Positions 8,284 through 19,561 are shown, counted from the stretch's first letter. The stretch: 64,000 nucleotides of DNA from Opitutus sp. ER46 (GCF_003054705.1 NZ_QAYX01000023.1:496001-560000); one strand, 5' to 3'. Made by a program: numbers and translations. The notes: generated by a model from the letters alone, not told the origin.

Positions 8284-9684
8284 ATGCTGTTGTCTGGACT
8301 CAGTTGCCTGCGTGTCGGGCGCGCCATTTCATGGTTAGCGTTGACCGTCGTCACAGTAGGATTGCACGGCCAGTCGGCGACGATGGTGGTTACACTCCCG
8401 GAAGATTATCTTCCGGGATTGAAGGTGCTGTTGGCGGCTGCGGTGAAGCAGTCGCCGGACCAGTTGCGGCGGGAGGCACTCGTCGACCGGGCCGATGCCG
8501 AAATCCGCCTGGCCGACCGGCAGCGGTGGCCGAATCTCGGCGGCGATTTTCGCTACAACTCCAGTCAGACAGGTATCTCGGGCAACGCCGATTCAAGTTC
8601 GGACAACAGTGGCCTCTTTTACAATATTGGTTTGGATCAGGCGGTGTTTCATTGGGGAGACGTCCGGCGCGCGGGGCAGATTGCCCGTATCAGGGCCGCA
8701 GTTGCAGCCAAGGAGTACGCCGACGCTTACCGAGAACTCGCGGTCGCGATTCGACAGTCGTATCTCAGCCTTGTGGCGAGTCAGGCGCGCTTACGGGAGA
8801 TTCGTTACACACTGACGTTGCGGCAGCAGGAACTAGCCAGCGCAAAGGAGAAACAAGCGTTGGGCGTTCTCTCGGGCGCGGATATCGCGGGGCGGGAGCT
8901 CGAACTAAATGAGGCCCAGCTTGAGGTGGATCGGGTCACCGCCAACTTCACAACTGATTGTCGGCGGCTCGCGCGTCTTGCGGGCGTGTCAGACCTCTCA
9001 CCGGAGTCGATTCCGGATGCGCTGCCGCTGCCGCGCTACGATCCGGCGCTCGCCACGGCTTGGACGGCTGCAGTGCTCCGCGACGGAGGTCGCCACTCCT
9101 TTCGGGCTCAAGTGCTTGAGATGCGGATTCGGGAGGCGGATCTAAATTATCGCACGGCGCGGATGCGCCTGCTGCCCAAGTTCAATTTTGGCATCTCGCA
9201 CAGCGTCGAGACATCGACCACGGCCAGCGAGAGTGCCGTCTCGCAGACGGCTATCACCCGGGATTCGATGGAGCTGCGAGGGAACTGGACCATTTTCGAT
9301 GGGTTTGCCACTCGGGCCATCAAGGCGATGACCAAGGCCGATCGTCGCTATGCCGAGGCGGAACTGCGACGGGTGACCGAAGAGGTGATGGATCAGGCAC
9401 AACAGTATCAGCGAAACGTGGTGCTTGATGCGCGCGCGGTGGAGCTGACCGAGCAACGGCGGCACGCTGCTGAGCTCGGCATGAGGCGCGAGCAGGAACT
9501 CCTGCGGACGCAAGCAGGCGAGGCGTCGCAAGCGCGCCTAGAGCGTTCGCAACGCGACCTCCGCCGGGCCGAGGCCGTCGCGACTGCCGCCCGGGCGGCG
9601 TTCCTGGCCAGCTGGAGCGCCTTTGTGTCGCGAGTGACGGATGACCCCGCGCTCCAGAATCTTCCCTCTCGTTATGTCCGCTAA
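8284..9684 (+). CDS. TolC-like outer-membrane efflux protein
   Basis: 466 aa with an N-terminal hydrophobic signal. It has two OEP-type repeats of long amphipathic helices (for example residues 140-230 and 330-440, rich in A, R, E, Q) separated by beta-strand-like segments, the architecture of TolC trimeric outer-membrane channels. It opens a four-gene operon; the next gene starts inside its 3' end (overlap of 11 bp if the adaptor starts at 9674). With the adaptor and the LolCDE/MacB-type ABC pair downstream it forms a complete tripartite exporter. The cargo is unknown. Confidence 0.85.
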   Translation: MLLSGLSCLRVGRAISWLALTVVTVGLHGQSATMVVTLPEDYLPGLKVLLAAAVKQSPDQLRREALVDRADAEIRLADRQRWPNLGGDFRYNSSQTGISGNADSSSDNSGLFYNIGLDQAVFHWGDVRRAGQIARIRAAVAAKEYADAYRELAVAIRQSYLSLVASQARLREIRYTLTLRQQELASAKEKQALGVLSGADIAGRELELNEAQLEVDRVTANFTTDCRRLARLAGVSDLSPESIPDALPLPRYDPALATAWTAAVLRDGGRHSFRAQVLEMRIREADLNYRTARMRLLPKFNFGISHSVETSTTASESAVSQTAITRDSMELRGNWTIFDGFATRAIKAMTKADRRYAEAELRRVTEEVMDQAQQYQRNVVLDARAVELTEQRRHAAELGMRREQELLRTQAGEASQARLERSQRDLRRAEAVATAARAAFLASWSAFVSRVTDDPALQNLPSRYVR

Positions 9685-10819
9685 ACCCGCCAAATCCGGT
9701 TTCGTTCTGAAAATCCTGGTCGTGCTGGCCATCCTGGCCATCGCAGTCGTGGTGGCGTTGTACGGGTTTCGACCGGTCGCCCTCGTCGCGCCGGTGCAGC
9801 GGGGCAAGGCCGTGGACGTCGTCAGCGGCAGCGTCGTGGTGCACGCCGAAAAGGACGTGCAGGAGCTCAAAAGCGAGCTGGGCGGGCGTGTCGTTTGGAT
9901 CGATCCCCGGCAACTGGGCGAACCCTTTCGCAAGGACGAGGCGGTGGTGAAGCTGGATTCCAGCGACCTTGAACGGGCAAAGAAGCAGGCCGCCGACAAC
10001 TATGCGCGTGAGCTGGAGCGCCGGAAGATCCGGCTGCGCAATGACTCCTCGCTTGAGACGGCCAAGGAACTGCTCGCTGCCGCGAAACAGCAATTCGACC
10101 GGGGGGAGATGCCGCCGCTGCAATGGAAGGAAGCGCAGCGTCGCTACGCCCAGGTCGAAACGGATTTGGTGCTGGCGGACTTCGACATGAAACAGGCCCA
10201 GATCGATTTCGAGAAGAGCCAAGCCGAGTTTCAGCGCCAGATCGACAAAATGACCGTGCGGGCGCCGATGGACTGCGTGATGCGCGCTGTTTTCGTCGCG
10301 CCGGGCGCCCTGATTGGAGCCGGTACGAAGGTCGGCGAGTTCTTCTCCAATGAACGCGTGGTGATCGCGAAGATCGGCGAGGAGGACATCGCTCGGGTGA
10401 AGGTCGGGCAGCGCGCCCGCGTGCGGCTGCTGAACGTTGGCGACACGCTGTTCGATGCCGAGGTCACGACGATTCTCCCGTTCGCCGATGCGGACACGCA
10501 GCGCTATAGCGTGTACCTGAAGGTCAAGGCGGAGACGGCGCAGTTGATGCCGTTCAGCACGGGCGAGGCCTCGATCACGGTGGGCGAGCGCGAGAACGCT
10601 CCGCTCATCCCGCGGCGGGCGCTCTTCAACGACAAGGGCCGGGAGAACACGGTCCTGCTCGTGCGCAATGGCGTGGTGGAGAAACGCCAGCTTTCGATTG
10701 GCTACCGCGCGTTGAACTACGCCGAGGTGACGGACAAGCTCAACGAGGGTGAGCTGGTCATTGTCGATGGCATCGACCAATTCCGCGAGGGGCAGCGGGT
10801 GCGGGTGGAGCAACAGTGA
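9674..10819 (+). CDS. HlyD/MacA-type periplasmic adaptor (membrane fusion protein)
   Basis: 381 aa from the ATG at 9674. A start at 9641 is possible but would lengthen the cytoplasmic tail. One N-terminal membrane helix (LKILVVLAILAIAVVVALYGF) is followed by a lipoyl/barrel half-motif, a long coiled-coil hairpin (about residues 95-195, rich in K, E, Q, A), the returning strand VRAPMDCVMRAVFV, and a beta-barrel domain. Such proteins bridge an inner-membrane ABC transporter to TolC. It lies between the tolC-like gene and the permease, in the same direction. Confidence 0.88.
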   Translation: MSAKPAKSGFVLKILVVLAILAIAVVVALYGFRPVALVAPVQRGKAVDVVSGSVVVHAEKDVQELKSELGGRVVWIDPRQLGEPFRKDEAVVKLDSSDLERAKKQAADNYARELERRKIRLRNDSSLETAKELLAAAKQQFDRGEMPPLQWKEAQRRYAQVETDLVLADFDMKQAQIDFEKSQAEFQRQIDKMTVRAPMDCVMRAVFVAPGALIGAGTKVGEFFSNERVVIAKIGEEDIARVKVGQRARVRLLNVGDTLFDAEVTTILPFADADTQRYSVYLKVKAETAQLMPFSTGEASITVGERENAPLIPRRALFNDKGRENTVLLVRNGVVEKRQLSIGYRALNYAEVTDKLNEGELVIVDGIDQFREGQRVRVEQQ

Positions 10820-10900
10820 GTCAAGGAGCCCTGCGTCGATGAATTCCGCGCAATCATCCACTCCGCCAGCGGTCCACCGCGGGCGGCCGGCGCCCGGATC

Positions 10901-12142
10901 ATGAGCCCGAACCTCCGGATCGCATTCCGGTTTCTGACCGCCAAGAAGCGGTCGATGCTGATGAGCCTTTCGTGCACCATCCTCGGGGTGGGCTTGTTCA
11001 TCGTGACGCAGGCCACGACGAGCGGGTTCGAGCAGTTCTTCATTCGCACGATCCTGGGCACCGACGGCGCCATCCGCATTGAGGACAAGATCCAGGATAC
11101 GATGCGCAGCATGTCTGCAGGCGGTGGGTCGAAGTTCGAGATCTGGCAAAAGGATGGCGTGAAATACATCGAAGGGGTGGAGGACCCCGACGCCCTCACT
11201 GGGGCGGTGCGGCAGTTCAACGACGTGCGCGGCGTGTCGGCCGTTGTACGTGGCAATGTGCAGGTGACCGGCCCGATCAAGACCGAGGACGCCCAGGTGT
11301 TCGGCATCAGGCTGACGGATCACCTGCAGGTCTCCGACCTGGATCAGCAGATCATCGCGGGCAACTTGCGCGAGATCGAGCGGGGGACCGGTGGCGCGGC
11401 AATTGGACGCGTCATTGCGGACCGCCTGCAGCTCTCGGTTGGTGATTCCTTTGTGATCAGCGCGCGCGGCGAATCCCGACGGCAGCGTGTCGTCGCCATC
11501 TACGAGACCGGGGTGCAGGATATCGACAAGCTCCGAATCTACGTCCCACTCGCCGAGGCCAAGTCGCTGCTGAAGAAGGCGACGGGTGCGAGTTTCCTTC
11601 AGATCAGCCTGCGGGATCCCAACCGCGCTCCGTCCGTGGCCGCCCAGATGCAGGACGTGTTGCGTTACAACGTCCGCCCTTGGCAGGTGCGCGAGAAGAC
11701 CTGGCTCGCGGTGTTTCGCGCGCTGCGTATCTCGTCCGCCATCACGGTGACGGTGTTCACGCTCATCGCCGGCCTGGCGATGTTCAACACCCTGGCGATG
11801 ATCGTCTTCGAGAAGACCAAGGACATCGCGATTCTCCGCTCCATGGGGTACGAGCGCCGTGACATCACCCAGATTTTCCTCTGGCAGGCCGGCATCGTAC
11901 TGACGATTGGCTCCATCGCCGGCGCGCTCTTCGGCGCCGGCGTGACGTGGTGCGTGAGCCAGGTGCCGTTGCCCATCACGGGGATTTTCAAGACTGAGCA
12001 CTTCATCGTCACCTGGGAACTCCAGCACTACGTCTTGGCGGTTCTCACGGCCGTCGTGATGGTGATGGTGGCGAGCATGATCCCGGCGCGCAGGGCGGCG
12101 CGCGTTGAGCCGGGTGACATCATTCGCGGCACTGCGCAGTAG
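10901..12142 (+). CDS. FtsX-type ABC transporter permease (MacB/LolC-E-like)
   Basis: 413 aa. One N-terminal membrane helix (residues ~20-40) is followed by a ~230-residue periplasmic MacB-PCD-like domain and three C-terminal helices (around residues 275-300, 325-350 and 375-400), the 1+3 topology of MacB/LolE permeases. The coupling segment KTKDIAILRSMGYERRDI is the typical cytoplasmic loop. It should convert ATP hydrolysis by the downstream ATPase into periplasmic movement that drives extrusion through the adaptor and TolC-like channel. The 81-bp gap from the adaptor gene holds no visible terminator. Confidence 0.88.
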   Translation: MSPNLRIAFRFLTAKKRSMLMSLSCTILGVGLFIVTQATTSGFEQFFIRTILGTDGAIRIEDKIQDTMRSMSAGGGSKFEIWQKDGVKYIEGVEDPDALTGAVRQFNDVRGVSAVVRGNVQVTGPIKTEDAQVFGIRLTDHLQVSDLDQQIIAGNLREIERGTGGAAIGRVIADRLQLSVGDSFVISARGESRRQRVVAIYETGVQDIDKLRIYVPLAEAKSLLKKATGASFLQISLRDPNRAPSVAAQMQDVLRYNVRPWQVREKTWLAVFRALRISSAITVTVFTLIAGLAMFNTLAMIVFEKTKDIAILRSMGYERRDITQIFLWQAGIVLTIGSIAGALFGAGVTWCVSQVPLPITGIFKTEHFIVTWELQHYVLAVLTAVVMVMVASMIPARRAARVEPGDIIRGTAQ

Positions 12143-12168
12143 TCTGTCCCTCAACTCGACCCCGCGCC

Positions 12169-12867
12169 ATGTCCCTTGCGTCAACCTCTACCTCCAGGAT
12201 CGCCGTCCGTTGCACTGGGCTGCACCGCTACCTCGGCCAAGACGAGGGCCGGGTCCATGTCTTGAAGGGCGTATCCTTTGAGGCTGAACGCGGTCAGGTT
12301 TACGCGATTGTCGGTCCGTCCGGATGTGGCAAGAGCACCCTGCTGTACCTGCTCGGATTGCTGGACCAGCCCGATGGCGGCCAGATCGAGATCAACGGTC
12401 GGGTGATGTCCAACACCGACGACGTCGCGCGGACTGCGGCGCGCGGCGAACATATCGGCTTCGTCTTCCAGTTTCACTTTCTGATGCTCGAGTTCACCGC
12501 GCTCGAGAACGTGATGATGCCGATGCGCAAGCTGGGTCGGCTGGCGCCGGCCGAGATGGAAGCGCGTGCCCATGCCCTCCTCGGCTCCGTTGGACTGGGC
12601 GACAAGACCCACCGCCTCGGCACCCACCTGTCTGGTGGCGAGCAGCAGCGCGTCGCGATTGCCCGCGCCCTTGCGAATCAGCCCACGATCCTCCTCGCCG
12701 ACGAGCCGACGGGCAACTTGGACGTCAAAAACTCAGCCCTGGTGTTCGATCTGCTCACGCGCTTGGCGAAAGAGCAGGGCCAGGCGGTCGTGCTCGTGAC
12801 GCACAATCCGGAGATTGCCCAGCGTTGCGACGTCACCCGATCGATGCGGGACGGCATATTCCTGTAG
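12169..12867 (+). CDS. ABC transporter ATP-binding protein, LolD/MacB-like
   Basis: 232 aa. Complete ATPase motif set: Walker A GPSGCGKST, Q-loop FVFQFHFLM, signature LSGGEQQRVAIARAL, Walker B ILLADEPTGNLD, and the H-loop VTHNPEIA. The length and the PTGNLD motif are typical of the LolD/MacB/FtsE branch. It is the last gene of the exporter operon, 26 bp after the permease. Export of a lipopeptide, lipoprotein or small toxic molecule is possible; the substrate cannot be deduced. Confidence 0.9.
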   Translation: MSLASTSTSRIAVRCTGLHRYLGQDEGRVHVLKGVSFEAERGQVYAIVGPSGCGKSTLLYLLGLLDQPDGGQIEINGRVMSNTDDVARTAARGEHIGFVFQFHFLMLEFTALENVMMPMRKLGRLAPAEMEARAHALLGSVGLGDKTHRLGTHLSGGEQQRVAIARALANQPTILLADEPTGNLDVKNSALVFDLLTRLAKEQGQAVVLVTHNPEIAQRCDVTRSMRDGIFL

Positions 12868-13209
12868 GCCGGCGTCGCCCCCGGGCGGCGATGCCTCGAT
12901 TCTTGGGGACCGCGCTGCCGCAGTCTTCCGCTGAGCGAATTTCCTATCGGGCTACGATTATGCCTTAGCCGACGGGCAGCCGCCGCAGTTATCCGGGCGA
13001 GGTGAGCGCATCCCGAACGCGCACGCCCACCTATAAGAAGGATTAGCGTGCGTCGTTTCACGCACGGCGTGTACTAATTCTTCGACTAGGGAAGTTGCCT
13101 ACCGAAATTTTGGTTTACATCGTAAAAACCGCTCCCTTGCTTCGGACCGTTTTTCTCCCGCCGGATCCCACCCGGTCGGCTCCCACCGTCAGTTAGGTCT
13201 GTCCCACCT
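12868..13209 (+). other. 342-bp intergenic region upstream of the act operon
   Basis: No convincing gene. The middle and right parts (about 13060-13135) are AT-richer than the surroundings and probably contain the promoter of the respiratory operon, but I see no unambiguous -35/-10 pair. A short hairpin (GCGTGCGT...ACGCACGGC, about 13046-13068) and a GC-rich imperfect hairpin just after 12868 are present; neither is followed by a T-run. Confidence 0.4.
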
Positions 13210-13413
13210 GTGTCCCACAACCCTTCGCGAAAGGCTTTTTTCGCAAAGCTCATCGGCTTTGCGGCAGCTTTCACCGTGCTCCCGCGCTTGCTCGGCAAGG
13301 CGTCGAGCCCGGCCTCCGCTCCGGCTGCGCCCGGCGTGAGCCCGCAGGCATCGCCTGGCTGGGCCCTGCGGCAGGACGCGCGCGCCGTGGCGCGAGACGC
13401 TCACCGCGGCTAA
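13210..13413 (+). CDS. Small membrane-anchored or exported protein at the head of the act operon
   Basis: 67 aa, GTG start. The N-terminus (SRKAFFAKLIGFAAAFTVLP) resembles a Tat-like or uncleaved signal: basic residues, then a hydrophobic stretch. It is followed by an Ala/Pro/Ser-rich tail. No family recognised. It lies 30 bp upstream of actA, on the same strand, and no terminator separates them, so it is probably co-transcribed with the alternative complex III genes. It could be an assembly or stabilising subunit, or a non-coding stretch that happens to be open. Confidence 0.45.
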   Translation: MSHNPSRKAFFAKLIGFAAAFTVLPRLLGKASSPASAPAAPGVSPQASPGWALRQDARAVARDAHRG

Positions 13414-13443
13414 CCGCCCGGGTTCGACGAACCCCCTCCCGTC

Positions 13444-14103
13444 ATGTCGAAACTCTTCCCGAAATCGGCCAACAAGCTGCCGCTTCAGATCGTGATCTTC
13501 CTCGCCGTCCTGGGGAGCATCGCGACCGCGGCCGTCACCTATTACATGACGCCGAAGTACACGCGCGTCGGATACGCGCCGGTGCAGCCGGTCCCGTTCA
13601 GCCACGCCAAGCACGTGAACGAGCTCGGGATGGACTGCCGTTACTGCCACAACGGCGTCGACAAGTCGGGGCACTCGAACGTGCCGACCGCGCAGACGTG
13701 CATGAACTGCCACAGCGTGGTGAAGAAGGACAGCCCGCTGCTCGCCCCGGTGCGGGAGAGCTATGAGAAGGGCACGCCGGTGCCGTGGGTGTGGATCCAC
13801 ACCACGCCGGACTACGCCTACTTCAACCATGCAGCCCACGTGAACCGCGGCGTGTCCTGCGTGGAATGCCATGGGCCCGTGAACCAGATGGATACGGTGA
13901 CCCACATGCAGCCGCTCAGCATGTCGTTCTGCCTCGATTGCCACCAGAACCCCGCGTCGCGGCTGCGCGACCCTAAGGATGTCTTCAACCTCGATTCGAA
14001 ACGACTGGTCGACCAGGGCCCGGCGGGCGCCGACCAGGCGACGAAGCTCGTGAATCACTGGAAAGTGATGCCTCCGCAAAGCTGCTCCGGCTGCCACCGA
14101 TGA
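13444..14103 (+). CDS. actA: Alternative complex III subunit ActA, pentahaem cytochrome c
   Basis: 219 aa. An N-terminal membrane anchor (residues ~12-35) is followed by a periplasmic domain with five CxxCH haem c motifs at C65, C86, C139, C163 and C214, the last ending one residue before the C-terminus. Many additional His residues can serve as distal ligands. ActA takes electrons from the ActB Fe-S clusters in the quinol:electron-acceptor oxidoreductase (ACIII) and passes them to a periplasmic carrier or directly to an oxidase. The stop overlaps the actB start (ATGA), indicating translational coupling. Confidence 0.95.
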   Translation: MSKLFPKSANKLPLQIVIFLAVLGSIATAAVTYYMTPKYTRVGYAPVQPVPFSHAKHVNELGMDCRYCHNGVDKSGHSNVPTAQTCMNCHSVVKKDSPLLAPVRESYEKGTPVPWVWIHTTPDYAYFNHAAHVNRGVSCVECHGPVNQMDTVTHMQPLSMSFCLDCHQNPASRLRDPKDVFNLDSKRLVDQGPAGADQATKLVNHWKVMPPQSCSGCHR

Positions 14104-17100
14104 AACGCAAAATCGACCATCCCGCTCCGTCGGCGCGCGAAATGAACGGCCCGAAGTACTGGCGCAGTCTCGACGAGCTCGCCCAGACGCCGGGCTTCCA
14201 GGACCAACTGCACCGGGAGTTCCCGGAGGGAGCCTCGACCCTCGACGGCGTGGACCGCCGCGCGTTCATGAAGATCATGGCCGCGTCCTTCGCCCTTGGC
14301 GGCGTGGGGCTCGCGGGTTGCCGCCGGCCGGAGCGCAACATCCTGCCGTTTGGCAAGTCGGTCGATGGCGTCATTCCCGGGCTGCCCCAGTATTATGCGA
14401 CCGCGATGCCGCTGCGGCGCGCCGCCGTCCCGCTCCTCGCGGAGACGCATCAGGGGCGTCCCACCAAGCTTGAGGGCAACCCGACGTACGCGCCGTTCGG
14501 CGGTCGCACCTCGATTACGGCGCAGGCTTCGGTGCTTGATCTTTACGATCCTGACCGGGCGAAGGCGCACACCTCGAGTGGAGTCACGATCTCGACCGAT
14601 GCGGTGAACGCGCTGCTGGCCGAAATCAGCCGCAAGTTCGCGGCCGGGCAGGGTGCGGGTCTGGCGATCCTCGCCGAGGAATCGGCATCGCCCACGCGCG
14701 CCCGCCTGCTGCAACGGCTGCGGGAGCGATTCCCTCAGGCGATCTGGGCGGAGTATGAGCCCGTGGCGGACGAACCGCCGCTGGCCGCGGCCCAGGCTGC
14801 GTTCGGCGTGAACGTGAAGCCCGTGTATCACTTCGCGAAGGCGAAGCGAATCCTGTCGATCGACGGTGATTTTCTCCAGGCGGAGGCCGGTTCGGTCTAC
14901 TACGCCCGCGGTTACGCCGACGGCCGCCGTCTGGGTTCGGCAAAGGACGACATGAACCGGCTCTACGTCGCCGAAAGTGCGATGACGCTGACCGGCAGCA
15001 TGGCGGACCATCGCCTGCGGCTGGCCTCAAGCCACATGCTCGGCTTCGCCTCGGCCATCGCGCTGGCCCTGCACGACCGCATGCCGGGGGCGGAAATCCT
15101 CCAGCCCTTCACGGAAGGGCTGACCGTGAAGCCGGAATGGATCACGGCGTGCGCTGACGATCTTCGCGCCCACGCTGGCTCCTGCCTGGTTGTCGCCGGC
15201 TCGCACCTCCCCGCCGCCGTTCACGCCATTACGTACGGGATCAATCTCGCGCTGGGGAATGTCGGGCACACCGTCGACTTCGTCACGGTGCCCGCGTCGT
15301 CGGCGGCTTCGATCCAGGACCTGGCCCGCGCCATTCAAGAGAAGCGCGTCCAGACGCTCGTGGTCCTTGGCGGCAATCCTGTCTACAATGCCCCGGCAGA
15401 CCTCGACTGGCCGGCGCTCCAAAAGTCGGTGCCCCAGGTGGTTCGTTTTGGTGGCTACGTGGACGAGACCTCCGCCTTGGCGGGGACGCACGTTGCCGCG
15501 GCGCATTACCTTGAGTCGTGGGGAGACGCCCGCACCGCCGATGGCACAATCGTGCCGGTGCAGCCGATGATTCTCCCGTTGTTCGGTGGCCTGACCGAGC
15601 TCGAGGTCCTCGCGCGCCTTGGTGGCGAGACGAATGCCGATCCCTACGAGCTGGTTCGCGCCACCATCGCTGGCCTTGCGGGCGGCGATGCCGACAAGGC
15701 AATGCGTCGGTTCCTGCACGACGGCCTGCTGGCGAACTCCGCCTATCCGGTGGCCAATGTCCGCTTCGATGTCGACCGCGCCGGCAGTCTCCTGCAGGGG
15801 CTGGGCCGGGCGCCGGTGGTCGATGCCGCGCACCTCGAAGTGCGCTTTGTGGCGGACCACAAGGTCGACGACGGCCGCTTTGCCAACAACGGCTGGCTGC
15901 AGGAAGTCTCCGACCCGATTACCAAGATCGCCTGGGACAACGCGATTCTCGTGAGCCCCGCGCTTGCGCGGGAGCTCGGCGTTTATCCGAAGGGTTCGGC
16001 GCTGCAGATTGCGCGCGTGGAGGAAGGGGAGCTCGACTCCATGGCCCGGGAGCAGGCGCGCATCGGTGAACTCGTGCTCGGCGGACGCAAGGTTCGGGGG
16101 CCAATCCACATTCAGCCCGGCCTGGCGAATCACACGGTGGTTGTGACGCTGGGGTATGGGCGGACAAAGTCCGGCCACATCGGCACGAACTCTGGCTACA
16201 ATGCCTATCCGCTGCGGACGTCCACGGCGATGCACGTCGCCAATGGCGCCACGCTGACGGTTACGGCCGAACGTCACGCCCTCGCGAATACGCAGGCGCA
16301 CTGGTCGATGGAAGGTCGCGACCTCGTGCGCGAGGCGAACCTGGATGAGTATCAGCGCAACCCTGGCTTCGTGGCTGCGATCGGACTCGAGGCTCACTCG
16401 CCCTCGATCCTGGGCGAAGCTGGCGAAAAGATGTCGCTGCAGGAACGCGCGACCGAGATCCCGCGCGGCGGCTCGTTGTACCAGACGCCGAACAAGCAGA
16501 ACGACGGCTTCGACGGCGTGCACCAGTGGGGCATGTCGATCGACCTCAACACCTGCATCGGCTGCAATGCGTGCGTCGTCGCCTGCCAGGCTGAGAACAA
16601 CATTCCGATCGTCGGCCGCGACCAGTCGCTGCGGGGCCGGCAGATGCATTGGATCCGCATCGACCGCTATTACTCCGATGGCGAGATCGACGCGGCGGCG
16701 TTCGGTGGGGAGGGTAACAAGCAACTGCCCGAAGATCCCCAGATTTCGCTGCAGCCAGTCGGTTGCCAGCACTGTGAACTCGCCCCGTGCGAGACGGTGT
16801 GCCCGGTCAACGCGACGGTGCATGACAACGAGGGCCTCAACACGATGGCCTACAACCGCTGCATCGGCACGCGGTACTGCGCGAACAACTGCCCGTACAA
16901 GGTTCGGCGCTTCAATTACTTCGACTGGAATCAGCGGCAGCTCGACAGCCTGTACCTGGGACCCCTCGGCCCGAAGGGTATGCCGGAGCTGGTGAAGATG
17001 GTGAAGAACCCCGAGGTCTCGGTCCGCATGCGCGGCGTGATGGAGAAGTGCACCTACTGCGTGCAGCGGGTTCAGAATGGCAAGATCCAGCACAAGGTGC

Positions 17101-17483
17101 GCATGGCGCAGGCCGGCACGCCTGAGCAGGTCATGGTGCCCGACGGTACCGTCGTTCCGGCCTGCGCGCAGACCTGCCCGGTCGACGCCATCGTCTTCGG
17201 CAATCTCCTCGACCCGCACAGCGCCGTCGTGAAGGCCAAGGCGCGCGAGCAGGAGTATTCGCTCCTGGGCTACCTCAACATCCGGCCGCGCACCACGTAC
17301 GCCGCCCGCATCCGCAATCCCAACCCGCGGATGCCGGACTACGGCAAGCTCCCGCTCAGCCGGATCGAGCAGAGCCGCAAGAACGAGCCGGCGGCGGCGG
17401 GCGCCCACGGCGCCGCCGCGGGACATACCGCGCCGCACCACGCGCAGCCGGCGGACGCCCATGCCGCGGCGCCGCAACACTAA
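14100..17483 (+). CDS. actB: Alternative complex III subunit ActB (molybdopterin-oxidoreductase-like plus Fe-S domain)
   Basis: 1127 aa. A Tat-type N-terminus (R53 R54, hydrophobic core, then C74, a possible lipidation site) precedes a ~700-residue domain of the molybdopterin oxidoreductase fold that, as known for ActB, binds no Mo cofactor. The C-terminal ferredoxin-like domain has four Cys clusters starting at C819, C889, C921 and C984/C1022, consistent with three [4Fe-4S] and one [3Fe-4S] centres. The tail is rich in Ala and His. This fused ActB1/ActB2 arrangement is the one usual in ACIII. It transfers electrons from the quinol site in ActC toward ActA and ActE. Confidence 0.95.
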   Translation: MKRKIDHPAPSAREMNGPKYWRSLDELAQTPGFQDQLHREFPEGASTLDGVDRRAFMKIMAASFALGGVGLAGCRRPERNILPFGKSVDGVIPGLPQYYATAMPLRRAAVPLLAETHQGRPTKLEGNPTYAPFGGRTSITAQASVLDLYDPDRAKAHTSSGVTISTDAVNALLAEISRKFAAGQGAGLAILAEESASPTRARLLQRLRERFPQAIWAEYEPVADEPPLAAAQAAFGVNVKPVYHFAKAKRILSIDGDFLQAEAGSVYYARGYADGRRLGSAKDDMNRLYVAESAMTLTGSMADHRLRLASSHMLGFASAIALALHDRMPGAEILQPFTEGLTVKPEWITACADDLRAHAGSCLVVAGSHLPAAVHAITYGINLALGNVGHTVDFVTVPASSAASIQDLARAIQEKRVQTLVVLGGNPVYNAPADLDWPALQKSVPQVVRFGGYVDETSALAGTHVAAAHYLESWGDARTADGTIVPVQPMILPLFGGLTELEVLARLGGETNADPYELVRATIAGLAGGDADKAMRRFLHDGLLANSAYPVANVRFDVDRAGSLLQGLGRAPVVDAAHLEVRFVADHKVDDGRFANNGWLQEVSDPITKIAWDNAILVSPALARELGVYPKGSALQIARVEEGELDSMAREQARIGELVLGGRKVRGPIHIQPGLANHTVVVTLGYGRTKSGHIGTNSGYNAYPLRTSTAMHVANGATLTVTAERHALANTQAHWSMEGRDLVREANLDEYQRNPGFVAAIGLEAHSPSILGEAGEKMSLQERATEIPRGGSLYQTPNKQNDGFDGVHQWGMSIDLNTCIGCNACVVACQAENNIPIVGRDQSLRGRQMHWIRIDRYYSDGEIDAAAFGGEGNKQLPEDPQISLQPVGCQHCELAPCETVCPVNATVHDNEGLNTMAYNRCIGTRYCANNCPYKVRRFNYFDWNQRQLDSLYLGPLGPKGMPELVKMVKNPEVSVRMRGVMEKCTYCVQRVQNGKIQHKVRMAQAGTPEQVMVPDGTVVPACAQTCPVDAIVFGNLLDPHSAVVKAKAREQEYSLLGYLNIRPRTTYAARIRNPNPRMPDYGKLPLSRIEQSRKNEPAAAGAHGAAAGHTAPHHAQPADAHAAAPQH

Positions 17484-17501
17484 GCCCCGAGGACTCTGCC
17501 C

Positions 17502-18983
<1,482 letters not shown>

Positions 18984-19000
18984 CCTGGGAACCTCCTACC

Positions 19001-19534
19001 ATGGCTGACTCTCCCTACGGCCTGATCGCCACATTTGACCGCCCCGCGGACCTCTATCACGCGGCGGAGAAGGTCCGCGATGCCGGGTATCGGCATTGGG
19101 ACTGCATCACTCCGTTTCCGGTGCACGGGCTCGACAAGGCCATGGGCCTGCGTCGCTCGATCGTGCCGCGGCTGTCGCTCATCGGCGGCATCACCGGCTT
19201 CTGCACGGGCATGTCGCTGATCTGGTTCGCCGACGCGTACGCCAACCGTCTCGTCGTGGGCGGCAAGCCCTTCTTCAGCCCGCTATTCGCGTTTCCGGTC
19301 AGCTATGAGCTGACCATCCTGTTCACCGCCTTCGCGACGATCATCGGCATGTTCGTCCTCAACGGCCTGCCGATGCACTATCACCCGGTGCTCAAGTACG
19401 AGAAGATCGGGCGGGGCATGGACGACACCTTCTTCATCGTGATCGAGGCGCGCGACCCGCGCTTCAACCTCACGAACACCCGCGCCCTCCTCGAGAAGGC
19501 GGGCGGCAAGGAAATCAAGGAACTCGAGGCCTGA
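19001..19534 (+). CDS. actD: Alternative complex III subunit ActD (DUF3341)
   Basis: 177 aa. An N-terminal soluble domain (G-L-I-A-T-F then DCITPFPVHGLDKAMG) is followed by two membrane helices (about 60-80 and 100-122) and a C-terminal cytoplasmic domain with DDTFFIVIEARDPRF. This matches DUF3341, known as ActD, which packs against ActC/ActB and has no cofactor. Same direction and close spacing in the act operon. Confidence 0.93.
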   Translation: MADSPYGLIATFDRPADLYHAAEKVRDAGYRHWDCITPFPVHGLDKAMGLRRSIVPRLSLIGGITGFCTGMSLIWFADAYANRLVVGGKPFFSPLFAFPVSYELTILFTAFATIIGMFVLNGLPMHYHPVLKYEKIGRGMDDTFFIVIEARDPRFNLTNTRALLEKAGGKEIKELEA

Positions 19535-19561
19535 GCTCGCGCCCCTCCCCGGATAACTCCG

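Noticed and set aside
9320-12184. 954-codon open frame on the minus strand
   Set aside because: Antisense to the HlyD-like adaptor and permease genes, whose own motifs and operon spacing are convincing.
13421-13440. Possible T-arm-like sequence GGGTTCGACGAACCC before actA
   Set aside because: It is just a short self-complementary stretch; there is no acceptor stem or other tRNA arm around it.
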